Of a stretch of 64,000 nt of DNA, positions 43,901 through 53,897 are shown piece by piece (the stretch's first letter is position 1; each line of letters starts with the position of its first letter). The notes under the pieces were generated by a model. The model searched no databases, was not told where the DNA came from, and was given only the letters and a program-made list of their open reading frames with translations. This stretch comes from Diphasiastrum complanatum (lineage: Eukaryota > Streptophyta > Lycopodiopsida > Lycopodiales > Lycopodiaceae). Made by a program: the position numbers and the translations under genes. Location: the NCBI GenBank assembly GCA_029204225.1, contig MU832122.1:1-64000 (forward strand). Direction: 5' to 3'.

Positions 43901-44785
43901 GAACACTGTAGTGTACAATAATCATTTGAGGAACATTGGCCTATCTTATGTGGAAGAACCTGATGTGACTGCTCTGGATATGCATCCACTGCATAATATT
44001 CATCCTCATGAGACAAATTCAATACATCTTGTGACGCTTCTTTGCCAAATGGCAAATTGGGTGCTACAACTCTTGTGGAAGTGGCGATGATGTCCTTGTT
44101 ATGAAATGCCTTTTTGTGCGATCAATTTGTGCTCTAAGTCAAAGTGCCAGTTTCTATGCATGAAAATGGCTAACATTGGCTTAATGGCTGACAACAGATG
44201 TTAGATATAAGAGATAGTTCAGGTATCGATTGACTATGATACCATGAGTTAGTTATAGCGTAACTTCATTCCGTCCAACTCTAACTCTCTATTTCAGGCT
44301 CTCCGTTTCATTCTTCTCATTCATATATATGCATTTTATTACCTGGACGTTTATTGCTCCTTCCTATTTTAGTTTTTTTCTTGTTTTCTCGAAGCAGCTA
44401 CTTTATGTTACTGGTATGCTATCCATAGATGCTTGTTATGAAGATTTTTAAGCCTGATGTTGCGTGTAATATATTTGGAATGGAATAAATAATGTTTTTA
44501 TTATTCCTTTTAAAAAATAAATGGAGAATAGCATGGCGTATGGAATGTGAAACTTTTCCCATGTTCTGTATAGCAATCAGAACGAGCTCATTCCGTACAC
44601 CACGGAACTAGGACGCTATTCTGCTAAATGTCGGTCTCCTTTTTAAAATGTTTATCTTTTGCTTGCAGGTAGATTCCCTTCAAAGCATGTTGGAAGAGGA
44701 ACAGGCTGTTGCTGAACAAGATTTGGGAATGGCTACCAGCACCTTGGCATCTGTCTCTGAGCCTACTGCTATGGATGTAACTTGA
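33551..44785 (+). CDS. THO7: THO complex subunit 7 (THOC7/THO7)
   Basis: THO7 is a coiled-coil subunit of the THO core of TREX, which couples transcription to mRNA packaging and nuclear export. Coding exons: 33551-33587, 34258-34619, 34786-35022 and 44669-44785 (TGA). All junctions are GT-AG, phases agree, and the product is 250 residues. Diagnostic blocks are [71 protein letters not shown] and [13 protein letters not shown]; the middle is helical and charged, as in the family. Exon 1 codes only 12 residues ([12 protein letters not shown]), which are not conserved, so that start is the least certain part; frame and donor support it. Intron 3 is 9646 bp and full of retroelement pieces, yet the gene looks intact. 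Confidence 0.93.
35445..35945 (-). pseudogene. Copia reverse transcriptase C-terminal fragment
   Basis: On the minus strand [10 protein letters not shown] carries the YVDD active site of copia reverse transcriptase. [48 protein letters not shown] and [13 protein letters not shown] follow in the normal order. At least three stops break the frame. At 35945 it is joined directly to gypsy integrase sequence, which is not a natural neighbour. It lies inside THO7 intron 3, opposite to the gene. Confidence 0.85.
35946..37600 (-). pseudogene. Gypsy RT end, RNase H and integrase (decayed)
   Basis: Reading the minus strand from 37600 down: the end of gypsy RT ([28 protein letters not shown]), then RNase H ([60 protein letters not shown]), then integrase ([43 protein letters not shown]) and [12 protein letters not shown]. 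The RNase H ETDAS motif reads ETNAS, so a catalytic aspartate is lost. Frameshifts and stops are frequent. It lies inside THO7 intron 3. Confidence 0.9.
37601..37924. other. Non-coding gap between retroelement fragments
   Basis: About 320 bp separate the gypsy block from the copia RNase H fragment. No domain is seen. It may be copia 3' end or LTR sequence, but no border was found. Confidence 0.4.
37925..38075 (-). pseudogene. Copia RNase H fragment
   Basis: The minus strand reads [20 protein letters not shown] followed by [20 protein letters not shown]. This is the copia RNase H segment, normally KKQPTVALSSxEAEYRA ... CDN. It joins gypsy RT sequence at about 38075. Confidence 0.8.
38076..38474 (-). 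pseudogene. Gypsy reverse transcriptase N-terminal fragment
   Basis: The minus strand encodes [36 protein letters not shown], then in another frame [40 protein letters not shown] and DLRSGYH. This is the start of gypsy RT up to the region before its YxDD. A frameshift and a stop occur. The other half of a gypsy RT begins about 500 bp further on at 37600, with copia RNase H between them. Confidence 0.88.
38477..40700 (-). pseudogene. Copia gag, protease region and integrase (truncated)
   Basis: On the minus strand 40651-40250 codes the Gag start ([20 protein letters not shown]) and 40169-39636 codes Gag with the knuckle [14 protein letters not shown]. 39622-39278 holds the end of the protease region ([18 protein letters not shown]) and the GAG-pre-integrase domain ([24 protein letters not shown]). 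Integrase pieces follow: NTPQQNGVA near 38940, and 38740-38477 with [18 protein letters not shown] and [15 protein letters not shown]. Several stops and frame changes break it, and RT and RNase H are missing after 38477, where a gypsy fragment begins. Its LTR and primer site lie at 41006-41413. Confidence 0.92.
40895..40966. repeat. (TC)36 microsatellite with adjoining A-run
   Basis: An uninterrupted 72-bp TC tract lies in the leader of the minus-strand copia element, followed by A/G-rich sequence to about 40990. Arg-Glu-repeat open frames here are artefacts of it. Confidence 0.97.
41006..41413 (-). mobile_element. Copia 5' LTR (408 bp) with primer site
   Basis: On the plus strand the LTR runs from TGTCAAAATTTGATC (41006) to TTAATTCCTAACA (41413); read on its own strand it starts TGTTAGGAATTAACG. 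The primer site TGGTATCGAAGCAGG lies directly inside it (41005-40991). The partner 3' LTR is missing, matching the truncation of pol at 38477. Confidence 0.85.
41414..42049 (-). mobile_element. Probable 3' LTR / 3' end of a gypsy element
   Basis: This non-coding stretch follows the gypsy carboxy terminus on the minus strand and abuts the copia LTR at 41413. It contains repeated CACTTG-like words but no clear borders. Assignment as gypsy 3' sequence is positional. Confidence 0.35.
42050..42440 (-). pseudogene. Gypsy chromovirus pol C-terminus with chromodomain trace
   Basis: The minus strand reads [25 protein letters not shown], then VYKQSDP and [20 protein letters not shown] and TIADDV. HPxFHVSxLK plus a LTDATWE segment is the tail of chromovirus integrase with its chromodomain, which targets integration to certain chromatin. 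Stops and a frameshift break it. It is in the same orientation as the gypsy blocks at 35946-38474, but the copia element lies between. Confidence 0.85.
42441..44668 (+). other. Remaining part of THO7 intron 3
   Basis: No coding sequence or repeat is recognised. Short open frames on both strands have no support. A normal acceptor (CTTGCAG) ends the intron at 44668. Confidence 0.6.
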
Positions 44786-46547
44786 CCTACCGAATGCCTC
44801 TAACAGCTACTCCTTTTGTGGATTTAAATGCCACTTCTAGTTTGTAGCTTTTCATTTGCTTCGGCAACATAACTGCATCGATTTTGCTCATAACGGATAG
44901 GTATCAGTCATGATGCTAGTCTAGATATGATTAAGAGGTAGTTAACTCAGAGGTTGGCTACTCATGCCTGTTTCGTAGATACAATATTCTTAAAAAGTTG
45001 CAAGTTGTAAAAATCAAGACAAAAGACTTGCATATGGTCACGACTTTTTGTATGTTTTGTCACTTAACCAAAATGGATGAATGCTCCTCAGCCATAACGT
45101 TACACGTCGTAGAGGTACTTTGAAAAAGTTAAGATTTGTCATGAACGTTAAATTTCACGATATGCATTTCAACAACTGTTGGATAAGAAAACTCCAAGAA
45201 GTCAAGACAAGCATCGGGAGTTTCATCAATATGCTTTCTCACTGAAGGGTTTCGGACATGCAATTGACTATTACCATGATGTAGAACACTTACGAACACA
45301 ACCAAACATTGTACCAAGCCGAAGTCGATAACACAATTGTAGTGGGTGAAAGCTAATAAGCACAGTTTTGGAGCCCAAGTTCCTTGATTTCCTATTGTAT
45401 GAAATTAAAAACTTTGACGTTACGTGTGGTGATTGTCAAGGTAGTAAGCATGAGTTGAGTAAATGTTTTGAAGAAACATACTATATTCAAAAGGTACATA
45501 AAATCAGGTTTTGCATTATGTACTTCATTATGCTTAACTTCATATTTTTTGAAAAAATTTTCTGGACATTGTGCTCCATGTCACAAAAAATGAAAACCTT
45601 GGAGCTAAATCTGACAATTATCTGAATTATATCAATCAGTGATGCAATATTGGGGAAGCTTTATTTCAAATCCTTTTTTCATATTTTGTTTTTTGGATAG
45701 ACTTATGTGTTGATTTATCAACGTGTACATTTTGCTAATATTCTAATAGTTTAATTTGTGTGAGTTCACAAAAAGAACTATAAACGAAAGGTGCATTTTT
45801 GTCCAAAAGTCAAAGGCCTACAATGTGAAAGACTTCTTTATTTGTGTCATGTGATATCAATTTGTTTATTAGCCTCGTGTTCATTCACAACTTATTGTTA
45901 AGTTTGCCCATTTTTTAAGGAAAGTAGTGATTTAAGAAAGGTGTAATCTTATAAAACTACTCCTACAAATGCATCTTGGTTTCTAAGGAGGGGTTGAACT
46001 TGGGAACAAAGAAACTTTGAATGCCAAGCTAACCAATCTACCCCTAGAAATGGCATGGATGCCATACTTAGAGATAATCGTTGTGATGACTATAGTCTGG
46101 AGTCCTTGAAAAGTACTTGTTGCCAATACTTTCCAAAAAAAAAAGGATCGGACTCATATAGTTCTTGAATCCACTCAAATCAGGCAAAATCACTTTCAAA
46201 CTAACCCTAAATGCAGTTTAACACTATTCATGCCATGACAAGATGCCTACTGCAAGCTAACCATCCAACAGACATGTTGCAAACTGAAAAATTGACATAG
46301 CTTCTCGACAACGGTGTTTAAATTGTAGTGGGTTTCTTTTTTAGCCTATCCTCAATCCAAGATCCAAGCAATTTAGCATTAAGGAGATGAAGTTTTGTCA
46401 CGCATAGGTTCGTTCCCATGAGAGCGATAGATCTTAGAATTCAGCATGAATGGAAGACCCACATCTAACTCTAACATCCATTAACTCTAGGCATTAACAC
46501 TACTCCATTAACCTTACGATCCACAATGAAGTTAGCTTATTCTTTTT

Positions 46548-46622
<75 letters not shown>

Positions 46623-47548
46623 TTCTCTCTCACAAAAAGCATAATAAAGATAAATCCCAATAACATTTAGATCCAACAATTAACAAACACAACAAAAGTA
46701 TGAGAGATAGAGGAGACAAGTTAGAGAGCAAGAATTTCACAAATCCATTCCATAAGAGATCTAATCTACTTGTATTGAAATGAGGATATGAACATGTGTA
46801 GCAAATTTGAGTTTGCCTCTATTTATAATGGAGATGAGGACTCTGGCCTCCAAATCCTATTGGTCCATTTCTACCTCCCTAACTATTCAAACTTAAAAAA
46901 AAGTGAGAACCCATTTAAAATTGGAGGGAACTAATTTGAATTTGAATTTGAACCAATTTTGGTGAGAGACCCAACTTTATTCACTAACTTGACATCTAGG
47001 CCTACGACATTAAAAGTCTCGCAAAAAGGCCTAAAGTACTTTTATTGACTTGTAAATAATCAAATAACTATGTGATCATCGGGTTGGACTTACACACGCA
47101 GGGTGCCAAATCCCTCTCACTTATTAACTAGGGTTAGGATTACTTTGGGATCCGCAAACCTTCCAACAGTATCTCCCACCAAAACTGGTGCGGCCCCACG
47201 ACACCTGCGAGATGCAATTACTGTGGGCTTTTATTTGCATCACGTCGTATCTTTATTAAATGATACTGCACCTTCTCCATGAAGTCGAGTCGGACAGTGT
47301 TGAAATCTAGGTTGTGCGACAAAAAACAACGATGGGCTCCGACGATCCACTTTGAGTTTGTCTAAGCTGTGAACCGAGATTCCCAAGAGCCTCCCATCAT
47401 GGCAACATAGAAATACAATCTTGCCACTGGAAGCTGCTATTTAATACTATCTGACGCCATTGGCTTATTCGGATCAAATGCTAAAGTGGGAAGGCATCAT
47501 CCATCGCGTTGCAACGGACGCCAGTAGAGTTAGATCTTTTGCGAACAG
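44786..47548. other. THO7 3' flank and repeat-rich intergenic DNA
   Basis: The THO7 3' UTR should lie in the first few hundred bases. Then come AT-rich sequence, short unsupported ORFs (for example 45368-45625) and a CT microsatellite. No gene was seen. Confidence 0.45.
46552..46619. repeat. (CT)n microsatellite, about 34 units
   Basis: A 68-bp CT tract follows a T-run. Confidence 0.95.
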
Positions 47549-47929
47549 TGCTGTACCTTTATCACGTCCGGACAAAACCTCTAACAAAATCAGATATTGT
47601 CCGAAGGTGACTGCTCGGCACGTAGTGCCTTAATCCTATTTGTACAATATAGAGTAAACATTTTTTTAATCAGTCAGCCATATGTATATATATCCATCAA
47701 CTTATCAGTTGCTTGTTTAGCTCAATCATTCATTCAATCGATCAATCGAATATTCAGAGCGCGATTATTTGTTCATTCTCTCTGTTATCACAGAATATTG
47801 TTTCAGAAAAAATACGACTCTGTCTGTATTCGGACTTGTATTCCTTCACGACCGAATAATCCATGTCCCAATAATCTAGGTCATCTATGTTCTGTTGAAT
47901 GCTTATTTTATCATTTCTTGATCGATTCA

Positions 47930-48576
47930 TGTGAAAGTACTGTACTTTAGGACCATAAATGGATCTACAAAAGATCCACAAGAGTGATTGGATGCTTGCT
48001 TAACAATCTATCAAAAAACTAGACACAAAAAAGTTGATCTAGATTGGCAATTTGACAAACAACAAGCATTAACAATCAAAAGCATTGATAAACATTGAAA
48101 TCCGAGCCCACACGTGTGTACTACAGGCTGTAGTACGGCCTTCAACCTGAGAAACAAGTAGAAATTGATTTGGTTTCATTTGGATCACAAAAACTCAATG
48201 TACATAGTGAACTAGCTTGAGATTGCCAATGAGCTCCAAAAATTTTCTTTAGGTGGATTTCCAGCATGTAATAAGGAAGTTAACTCACTCTCCCTGACCT
48301 AAAATGAAACCTTAGTCTATTTCCTAGAGTCATGCTTGGTAGATAGCTAATTGGTCAAATTTTCACCTTAAATCTAGGATTTTGGTCCTATAAACTAGAA
48401 ATCACTACCAAAATGACATGACCAACCCTATGGACTTGACCTACTCTACATTAGGATGGGTTTCCCACGTGGCATCATGGTCTCACATGTGTGGGGCCCA
48501 CTTGTGTACACAATTTACACTATTCTACATGGTTTTTGATCAAGCTAGATTTGCCAATTTTTGGCAATTCTTCACA
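47930..48576 (-). mobile_element. 3' LTR of nested copia-type element (647 bp)
   Basis: It starts TGTGAAAGTACTG at 47930 and ends TTCTTCACA at 48576. The 5-bp target duplication ATTCA precedes it at 47925-47929. Inside the element, next to the border, the minus strand reads TTTGAGGAG, a plausible polypurine tract. Compared with the other LTR it lacks 54 bp near 48247. Confidence 0.92.
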
Positions 48577-48783
48577 CTCCTCAAATTTAGCTTGATCTAT
48601 CTACAACTCTCTTGCTAGATGAATGAATGCTTTTAGAAGTGTCTAAAAAATCCAGCTACAAACAAGGAACTTTTGAGACTCCAATAGAGAATGATGTCCA
48701 TGAAGGATCTTTCACCACCTCTTAGAGGATCCCTTACAAGATGTTCCATAAATGTGTCTATATACATGTAGCACACTTTAAAA

Positions 48784-50964
48784 CTAAACATCATGCCAAG
48801 CCATGGATTCCAAGGCATTTTGTGCACTTGAAGATACATCAATTAAAATATTAAGTGCATAAATAATGTTGCCAAAGACAACTTGTCTTGCTTGATCCAT
48901 ATGATTGAGCCTAGATGGCTCCATCTTGATACTCAAGGTTCTTCTTGGAGTCCTCGGGTCTTGAGCTTGCTCCTTCACTTGACTTGACTCCAAACCATCA
49001 ATGAATTGAATAAGGTATTGATCCAAAGGTGCTTCTTCAAGTTTACAAATCTTCCACTCTTGAAAGATCACATTTCCACCATTGACAAATTCTTTGGCTG
49101 AAAACAAGTAGATTCTACAATCTCTACTTGAAGAGCAAAACACTACCATTATTCCTATCATTGAAATAGGATAATCTTTGGTCCTTACATTGGAATGATC
49201 ATGCACAAAGCATGTGGACACAAAGATTTCCAAAGCAAATGATGTTTCATCTTTTATGACTCTATTCAAACTATTACAAAAATAGTTATCCAATGAAATT
49301 GCTTTATCAACAACAAATGTAGATTTCAAAGCATCCCATTTCATTGTCTTGTCATACAAAGTAATAAACACCATGGATCTTAAACATAAGAAACAAGTCA
49401 CCTCATGTCTACTACTACTTTCTGAAAAGTATTCAAAGATAGTAGACTCTCCAATGCTCACCACCCTTGCAAGATGCACACTTGAATGGACAATATGCAT
49501 GCAATTTGATGACTTGGACATTGTCATTAAGAACTCCCATGGAACTCTCATGCTTTGAGACTGATCCTCAAGATCTTCCTCCTTTTGATGCTCCTCCTCA
49601 ATGCAAGCAAGATCACACTTTGCCAAGATCTCCTCTTGAGTGATCTCCTCCTTTGCCAAGCTCATTCTTTCAAAAGCAACACTAGCTTCCAACTTAAACA
49701 ATCTTCCATGTTTAAATCCCTTTGCAATGCAAACATCATTCTTCAAGATGAAGCAAACACCATGCTTAAAGTGGACATCCAAACCACTTTCTAAGAGTAG
49801 ACCAACACTAAGCATATTCTTGGTGATTGATGGTACATAAAGGACATTTTCTAAATCCATGCATTTTGAGGATTCTAGATACAAAGAGATGGTGCCAACA
49901 CCATCTATCCTACACTCTTCATCATTTGCAGTAAAGACAAACTTTTTAGCAGCATTGAAAGAGTGTAAGTTTGAGAAAAAGTCCTTTTCACAAGACATGT
50001 GGGAGCTAGCCCCACTATCGATCCACCAATTGTCTCTTGAATTGCTATTGCTTGTTGGTGAGGATGTAGATGACATCAAGAATACATCTACTTCATCCTC
50101 CTCCTCCTCCTTTGCAAGGTTTCCTTGTTTGTCCTCCTCCACTTGTGCTCTTAGCCTCTTGTAGCATTCAGATGCATAATGCCCTTTCATTCCACAAAAG
50201 AAGCATTTTTGCTTTGACTTGTCCTTTGAGCTTGATGCATCATCCTCTTCTTTGGCCTCCTTTGGATGCTTGTTTTTTCCATTGGTCTTCTTTTTGCCCT
50301 TGAATGAGAAATTGGCTTTCTCATCACCATCCTGCAACGACAAGGAACTCATCCTAGATTTTGCATGGAGCATCTTACACTCTTCAGCCACTAATACACT
50401 GTGAAGTTTTTCTATAGTTGGCAAAGTGTCTTGGATGGCAAAACTTTGGACCAAATTTGCAAAGTCATCTCCTAGACCATTAAGGACAATTTGTACAAGC
50501 TCTCCATCATGAATCTTCTCTCCAATGGAAGTCAACTCCCTATTTAGAGACTTGATTCTGAGTACATAATCATGTGCACTCTCCTCACTTCTCCTCATGC
50601 TTTGCAAAATTTAATTTCTAAGCATAAGAACTCTAGAAGTGTTGCTAGACTCATAGATTGATTTTAAAGACTCCCAAGCCTCTTTAGCATTAGTACAAGC
50701 TGATACTTCTCTCAACAAATCATTGCTCACATTCATCTTCACACAATGAAGTGCAAGCCTAGATCTCTTCTTGTATCTAGCTAACTCCTGTGCACCTAGA
50801 GGTTCATCTTCATCTTCAATCAAGAACTCATAAAGGTCTTGGAGCACCAAGAGTGACTCCATTCTAACCTTCCAAATAGCATAATTCGTAGAATTCAACC
50901 TCTCACTAGTTTCTAGAAGGTATGCTCCAGCAGATCCCATCTTACTAGTGACTTCTACAAACAA
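48784..50964 (-). pseudogene. Gag-protease ORF of the nested element (one stop)
   Basis: On the minus strand 117 codons from 50964 and 607 codons down to 48784 lie in one frame, separated by a single TAA at 50611-50613. Gag features are MESLLVLQDLYEFLIEDED, NAKEAWESLKSIYESS, HDYVLRIKSLNRELTSIGEK and the knuckle CFFCGMKGHYASEC. The protease motif WWIDSGASSHMS follows, with VLYVPSITKNMLSVG behind it. After that, integrase core, RT and RNase H are absent. A degenerate stretch (FSAKEFVNGGNVIFQEWK) recalls the end of integrase, and PRRTLSIKMEPSRLNHMDQA the linker before RT. So internal deletion fused the ends into one frame. The long tail stays open. Stop suppression could allow use, but a plain mutation is simpler. 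Confidence 0.9.
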
Positions 50965-51752
50965 GAAATAAATTTGATTGACTTGAAACTCACAAAGGTC
51001 TCACACTTGCAGTGTTTCACTCAAATTTGATTTCTAATCCAACAAATGGACTTATAATCACAGTTCTATCACTCCCTGACAAAGCTGGAATGAAGATAAG
51101 ATGAAGTGAAAACTACTTTCAAAGAAATCTTGCCAAGAAATGGATTTGATTCTCTAGAAACTCACTAAGGTCTCTCTCTTGTAGTTTTTCACTCAAATTA
51201 GATTTCTAATCCAACAAATGGACTTATAATCTCAGTTCTAGCACTCCCTTACAAAGTTGGAATGAAGATAAGATGATGTGAAATCTACTTACAATCAAAT
51301 CTTGCCAATTTTGGCTATTTTTGTATTTTTGGACAAAAAAATGACTTAATCTCTTTCTTCCTTCTTGGTATACTTTCAAGACCTGTTTTTAACCTTAATA
51401 GGACTTGAACTCAGCCTAGATTTATTAGATTCCATGAAACAAATTCAAATCTAATCAATGGCAAATGATCTTGGTAGATTATCCTAGGATCTCCACCAAA
51501 AATTACACCAATAGCTCACAAATTGAATTTTTTTTGGATCAAATGAATACCATGCATTAAATGCAGGTTCAGAGGTGCCCACACATGTGGACAGTACGGA
51601 TTTGGACCCCTACCAAGTTTGGGATCAAATCTCCTCACCAAAATCAAGATTCTAGCTTGCCCTCTCAATACTAGCTTTTAGCACCAAAACTTGCTAAAAA
51701 TGGATTTGCATTAGATCAATGGCTTATGCTCTTGTACTTGGCTCTGATACCA
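50965..51752 (-). other. Leader of the nested element with internal repeat
   Basis: Between primer site and gag about 790 bp are non-coding. A roughly 125-bp segment occurs twice: GACTTGAAACTCACAAAGGT near 50981 and CTCTAGAAACTCACTAAGGT near 51153. Both continue to CTAATCCAACAAATGGACTT, CTTATAATC and TGGAATGAAGATAAGATGA. This is a tandem duplication inside the packaging leader. Confidence 0.7.
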
Positions 51753-52453
51753 TGTGAAAGTACTGTACTTTAGGACCATAAATGGATCTAAAAAAGATCC
51801 AGAAGAGTGATTGGATGCTTGCTTAACAATCTATCAAAAAACTAGACACAAAAAAGTTGATCTAGATTGGCAATTTGACAAACAACAAGCATTAACAATC
51901 AAAAGAATTGATAAACATTGAAATACGAGCCCACACGTGTGTACTACAGGCTGTAGTACGGCCTTCAACCTGAGAAACAAGTAGAAATTGATTTGGTTTC
52001 ATTTGGATCACAAAAACTCAATGTACATAGTGAACTAGCTTGAGATTGCCAATGAGCTCTAAACATTTTCTTTCTTCTCACTATGGAGAGAGGGAATACA
52101 TAGCAAATTCGACTTCCTTCTTGAAGTTAGGTGGATTTCCAGCATGTAATAAGGAAGTTAACTCACTCTCCTTGACCTAAAATGAAACCTTAGTCTATTT
52201 CCTAGAGTCATGCTTGGTAGATAGCTAGTTGGTCAAATTTTCACCTCAAATCTAGGATTTAGGTCCTATAAACTAGGAATCACTACCAAAATGGCATGAC
52301 CAACCTATGGACTTGACCTACTCTACATTAGGATGGGTTTCCCACGTGGCATCATGGTCTCACATGTGTGGGGCCCAATTGTGTACACAATTTACACTAT
52401 TTTACATGGTTTTTTGTCAAGCTAGATTTGCCAATTTTTGGCAATTCTTCACA
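51753..52453 (-). mobile_element. 5' LTR of nested copia-type element (701 bp)
   Basis: It starts TGTGAAAGTACTG at 51753 and ends TTCTTCACA at 52453, followed by target duplication ATTCA at 52454-52458. The primer site TGGTATCAGAGCC lies just inside (51752-51740, minus strand). Apart from the 54-bp indel the two LTRs differ at only a few dozen positions at most, so insertion is fairly young. The CCACGTGG-like word near 52345 may be a regulatory element. Confidence 0.92.
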
Positions 52454-52867
52454 ATTCATGCTTGCAGATAAATTTATTCGTAGATCAAATTATTCGCGTA
52501 ACTGATTGTCTGTGTTAATTGTAATGCTCTAAATCCGCACCATTACGCTTCCACAATCAAAACTGTAAATCAATATAACTTCGTGCATGGCTACGGAATC
52601 GACTGTGTCGATCCAGTGACTTCAAAGCTGTGATCAAGTAGGGCGGTCTTCGAACTATCGAAGTCGGCCTGAATCCGATAGACGTAGGTAGTTTCATGCA
52701 CCGAGGATACTCGTCTGTCAATGGTATCAATGTAGAGCTAATAGTATCAGAACAATACTTCAGATATAGAGTAGACACTGATTATAATTGTTTATGGTCA
52801 TATAATCTACTATCTGCATACATTCATCTCGAACTTCCTAATGGATTTGCAATCATAGTATGCTCTA

Positions 52868-53191
52868 ATGGTAGACAAACTCAAAGGTTCGAATTACCAC
52901 TTATGGAAATTCAACATGAGGGTAGTAGTGATGGCCAAAGAATTGTGGGAAATAGTCACTGGAATACTAATTCCCAATGTCCATGAGCAAGTCGTTTCCA
53001 AGTGGAAGCTTAGGGATGGCAAGGCTTTCGCTTTGATCACCCTTCACATCTCTGATACACAGATTGGCCACATCAGACAAGCCCAATACACTTACTTTCT
53101 AACAATATGCAGAAATACAAAAAAACTGATGACATTGTTCTGTCGACTCAGCCGACATCAACTAGTCATTGGGCCTCGACTATTCGACTGA
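52868..53191 (+). pseudogene. Truncated gag of the outer element
   Basis: Starts MVDKLKGSNYHLWKFNMRVV, then AKELWEIVTGILIPNVHEQV and DGKAFALITLHISDTQIGHI. This is a copia Gag amino terminus (LKGSNYHLWK is the conserved block). After about 75 residues the similarity stops and the frame runs into non-Gag sequence before the 3' LTR. Confidence 0.8.
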
Positions 53192-53897
53192 CTCCGACTA
53201 TTAGACCGACACTGACTAAGTCACATATCAACTCAAATAGTCTACTCGAACATTCGGCGACTCAACAGTAACTTCATCGCATCCGGACATAACCTCTAAT
53301 AGAATCAGATACTGTCTGAAGGGAGCTACTAACAGCACGTAGTGCCTTAATCCTATCTGTAAAGTGCAGATTAAGCATCTTTTTAATTAGTTAGCCATAT
53401 GTATATATATTCAAAAACTTATCAACTGCTTGGTTAGCGCAATCATTCATTCAATCGATCAATCGAACATCCAGAGCGCGATTATTCATTCTTTTTCTAT
53501 GTTATCACAGAGTATTGTTTTAGAAAGAACGCGACTTTGTCTGCATTCGGACTTGTATTCCTTCGTGACTGAATAATCCATGTTCTAGTGATCTAGGTCG
53601 TGTATGATGTGTTGAATGTTTATTTTATCATGTTCTGATCGATTTGTGCTTGCAAATAAATTTATTCGTAGATTAAATTGTTCGTGTGACTGATAGTCTG
53701 TGTCGGTTGTAATGCTCTAAATCCGCACTATTATGCTTCCGCATTAAATTTTTTTGTAAATCAGTATTACTTTGTGCATGGCTACGTGTCGATCCAGTTA
53801 CTTTGAAGTTGTGATCAAGTAGGGCGGTCTTCGAACTATCGAAGTCAATCTGAATCCAATAGATGTAGTTTCATGCACCGAGGATACTCGTCTGTCG

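Larger units (their letters stand above)
47549..53897 (+). mobile_element. Outer gag-only LTR element, split by the nested copia
   Basis: Two copies of one LTR are present: 47549-47929 plus 52459-52720 (cut in two by the nested element), and about 53262-53897. They share CGTAGTGCCTTAATCCTAT, TTAGCCATATGTATATATAT-like text, CATTCATTCAATCGATCAAT and GGATACTCGTCTGTC. Without the nested insert each LTR is about 640 bp. After the first LTR comes TGGTATCAATG (52722), a worn primer site, and a Gag start at 52868. Only about 540 bp lie between the LTRs, so the element lost pol and could move only with help. Many differences between the LTRs indicate it is old. Confidence 0.85.
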
